This document shows, in pieces, positions 7,191-8,171 of a stretch of DNA of 8,171 nucleotides. Location: NCBI GenBank assembly GCA_013153235.1, contig JAADEU010000086.1, forward strand, positions 1-8,171. The letters run 5' to 3'. The stretch is from Aquificota bacterium (GTDB taxonomy: Bacteria > Aquificota > Aquificia > Aquificales > Hydrogenothermaceae). The notes beneath the pieces were generated by a model that was given only the letters and a program-made list of their open reading frames with translations, had not been told where the DNA came from and made no database searches. The first letter of the stretch is position 1, and each line of letters opens with the position of its first letter. A program made the translations under genes and the position numbers.

Positions 7191-7220
7191 TAGTTATAAG
7201 CATATAAATTTATATATAAA
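7183..7220 (+). promoter_or_regulatory. AT-rich intergenic stretch with a 14-base palindrome, possible promoter for the PqqD/ATP-grasp unit
   Basis: Between the VIT-like stop and the PqqD-like start lie 44 bases that are almost all A and T. TTGAAT (7183-7188) could be a -35 element, and TATAAA occurs at 7203-7208 and 7215-7220, but spacings of 14 and 26 are poor. ATATAAATTTATAT (7202-7215) is a perfect palindrome that could be an operator or simply AT-rich DNA. No terminator is seen here, so read-through from the efflux operon is possible. Confidence 0.28.
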
Positions 7221-7234
7221 AAAGGAGTTTCAAA

Positions 7235-7471
7235 ATGGACAGGTTATCACAGCTTGCGATAAATGACGAAGGGTTCGTGTTTGACCCTCTAACAGGTGAG
7301 AGTTTCACAGTTAATCAGACAGGACTGTTTATACTCAAAGAGCTGAAAGAAGGAAAATCCCAGGAAGAAATCGTTCAGGATTTGGTGGAGAACTTTGAGG
7401 TTTCAAAGGAAGAGGCAGAAAGGGACCTTGTGGACTTTATTGAGAAACTCAGAAGCTACAGGCTTATTTAG
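7235..7471 (+). CDS. PqqD-like (RRE-fold) small protein
   Basis: This 78-residue protein matches the PqqD family along its length. It has a beta-hairpin start (GFVFDPLTGESFTVNQTG, 13-30), then LFILKELKEGKSQEEIVQDL (31-50), then an acidic helical part (EVSKEEAERDLVDFIEKLRSY, 55-75) ending RLI. PqqD and related RRE domains hold the leader peptide of ribosomal peptides for their modifying enzymes. Stand-alone copies also occur with ATP-grasp enzymes and HPr-kinase-related proteins, where the role is not settled. AAGGAG at 7222-7227 is seven bases before the ATG. The ATP-grasp gene starts 11 bases after the stop, with its ribosome site overlapping that stop, so the two are surely cotranscribed. 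No radical SAM PqqE-like gene or precursor peptide gene is visible, so this is not a PQQ operon within the window. Confidence 0.85.
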   Translation: MDRLSQLAINDEGFVFDPLTGESFTVNQTGLFILKELKEGKSQEEIVQDLVENFEVSKEEAERDLVDFIEKLRSYRLI

Positions 7472-7482
7472 GAGGCTAATAG

Positions 7483-8171
7483 ATGGAGCTTTTCATAGGT
7501 GTATCAGGTATTAACGCCGTTGACAATCCGGGTCCAGGGATAGGAGTTGCCAAAAGTCTGAAGGAAGCAGAGGATTTCAAATCAAAGATAGTGGGACTGG
7601 CATACGATGCAATGGAACCGGGGATTTACATGGACTGGTTTGTGGATAAATCATACATCATGCCCTACCCTTCAGGTGGACATGACGCCTTTATAAACAG
7701 GCTTTACTACATAAAGGAAAGTTACGGTCTTGATTTTGTAATGTCCGTGCTGGATGCCGAGCTGCCTGTCCTGATTAAGTACGCTGACGAGCTTGAGAGG
7801 AACGGTATAAAAACATTCCTGCCTACACTTGAGCAGTTCAAGCTGAGGGGAAAAGACAGGCTTGATGAGATAGCTTCAAATATAGGGATAGACATCCCCA
7901 AATCGGAGGTGGTCACATCATACGATGAGCTGCTGAAAGCCATTGATAAAATCGGACTGCCTGTAATGGTAAAAGGAGCCTTTTACAAGGCATACAGGGC
8001 TTACACCAAACAGGAGGCTGTCTCATACTTCAACAAAATAGTTGCCCAGTGGGGATACCCGATAATAGTCCAGCAGGTTGTGTCTGGAGAGGAAATGAAC
8101 GTTGTTGCAGCCGGAGACGGTGAAGGAAAGCCCCTGGGAATGGTGGGAATAAAAAAGATGTGGATAACAGA
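7483..8171 (+). CDS. ATP-grasp family ligase-like protein (3' partial)
   Basis: The frame is open from ATG 7483 to the right edge, giving 229 residues of a protein usually over 300 long. ATP-grasp enzymes join a carboxylate to an amine or thiol through an acyl-phosphate made from ATP. The first part (about 1-115) looks like a pre-ATP-grasp Rossmann-like domain opening with FIGVSGINAVDNPGPGIGVA (4-23), then IVGLAYDAMEPGIY and PYPSGG (61-66). LRGKDRLDEIASNIGIDIPK (121-140) starts the ATP-grasp fold in the manner of carbamoyl-phosphate synthase and biotin carboxylase relatives. K164 in PVMVKGAF is the likely ATP-binding Lys, and VQQVVSGEEMNVV (196-208) gives the usual acidic strand (E203, E204). 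The Mg-binding residues of the C-terminal part lie beyond the window. AGGAGG at 7470-7475 supports the start. Its pairing with a PqqD-like protein suggests a peptide or amino-acid substrate, but the true substrate is unknown. Confidence 0.85.
   Translation, partial: MELFIGVSGINAVDNPGPGIGVAKSLKEAEDFKSKIVGLAYDAMEPGIYMDWFVDKSYIMPYPSGGHDAFINRLYYIKESYGLDFVMSVLDAELPVLIKYADELERNGIKTFLPTLEQFKLRGKDRLDEIASNIGIDIPKSEVVTSYDELLKAIDKIGLPVMVKGAFYKAYRAYTKQEAVSYFNKIVAQWGYPIIVQQVVSGEEMNVVAAGDGEGKPLGMVGIKKMWIT

Noticed and set aside
1..8171. CRISPR array expected from the presence of cas6
   Set aside because: No repeated 25-40 base units with regular spacers were seen in the window.
7235..8171. PQQ biosynthesis operon
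   Set aside because: Only a PqqD-like protein is present, and the neighbour is an ATP-grasp enzyme rather than PqqA, B, C or E.

Overview
The window looks like chromosomal DNA of a thermophilic, Gram-negative bacterium, most likely Aquificota (Hydrogenothermaceae / Persephonella-like). This is inferred from the strong AGA/AGG bias for Arg, the frequent ATA for Ile, the Lys/Glu-rich proteins, strong AGGAGG ribosome sites and tightly packed genes, plus an outer-membrane efflux channel that implies two membranes. No rRNA, tRNA, insertion sequence or CRISPR array is visible. All real genes are on the + strand.

Region 1 (1-458) is the C-terminal half of a Cas6 pre-crRNA endoribonuclease, cut by the left edge. 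It implies a CRISPR-Cas locus to the left. Region 2 (455-851) holds a small unrecognised membrane-anchored protein with a Cys/His/Asp-rich segment. It lies between the CRISPR gene and the efflux genes. A regularly spaced AAATATC heptamer array and a candidate promoter lie around its start.

Region 3 (852-7190) is a five-gene metal-efflux operon. It encodes an outer-membrane channel (CzcC/TolC-like), a periplasmic adaptor (CzcB/CusB-like), an inner-membrane RND pump of the heavy-metal family (CzcA/CusA-like), a DUF2231 four-helix membrane protein and a compact, divergent VIT1/CCC1-like membrane protein. Two of its four junctions are ATGA overlaps and the other two are gaps of 11 and 15 bases, so the five are probably one transcript. 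The first three should form a tripartite pump that exports metal ions across both membranes. The last two are probably accessory membrane proteins for metal handling. The pump mixes CzcA-like and CusA-like sequence features, so the metal cannot be named with confidence.

Region 4 (7191-8171) begins after a 44-base AT-rich gap with possible promoter elements. It holds a two-gene unit: a stand-alone PqqD-like protein (RRE fold, a leader-peptide-binding module in RiPP systems) and an ATP-grasp enzyme cut by the right edge. The pair resembles a peptide- or metabolite-tailoring module of unknown product. It is the best candidate in the window for a little-described system.
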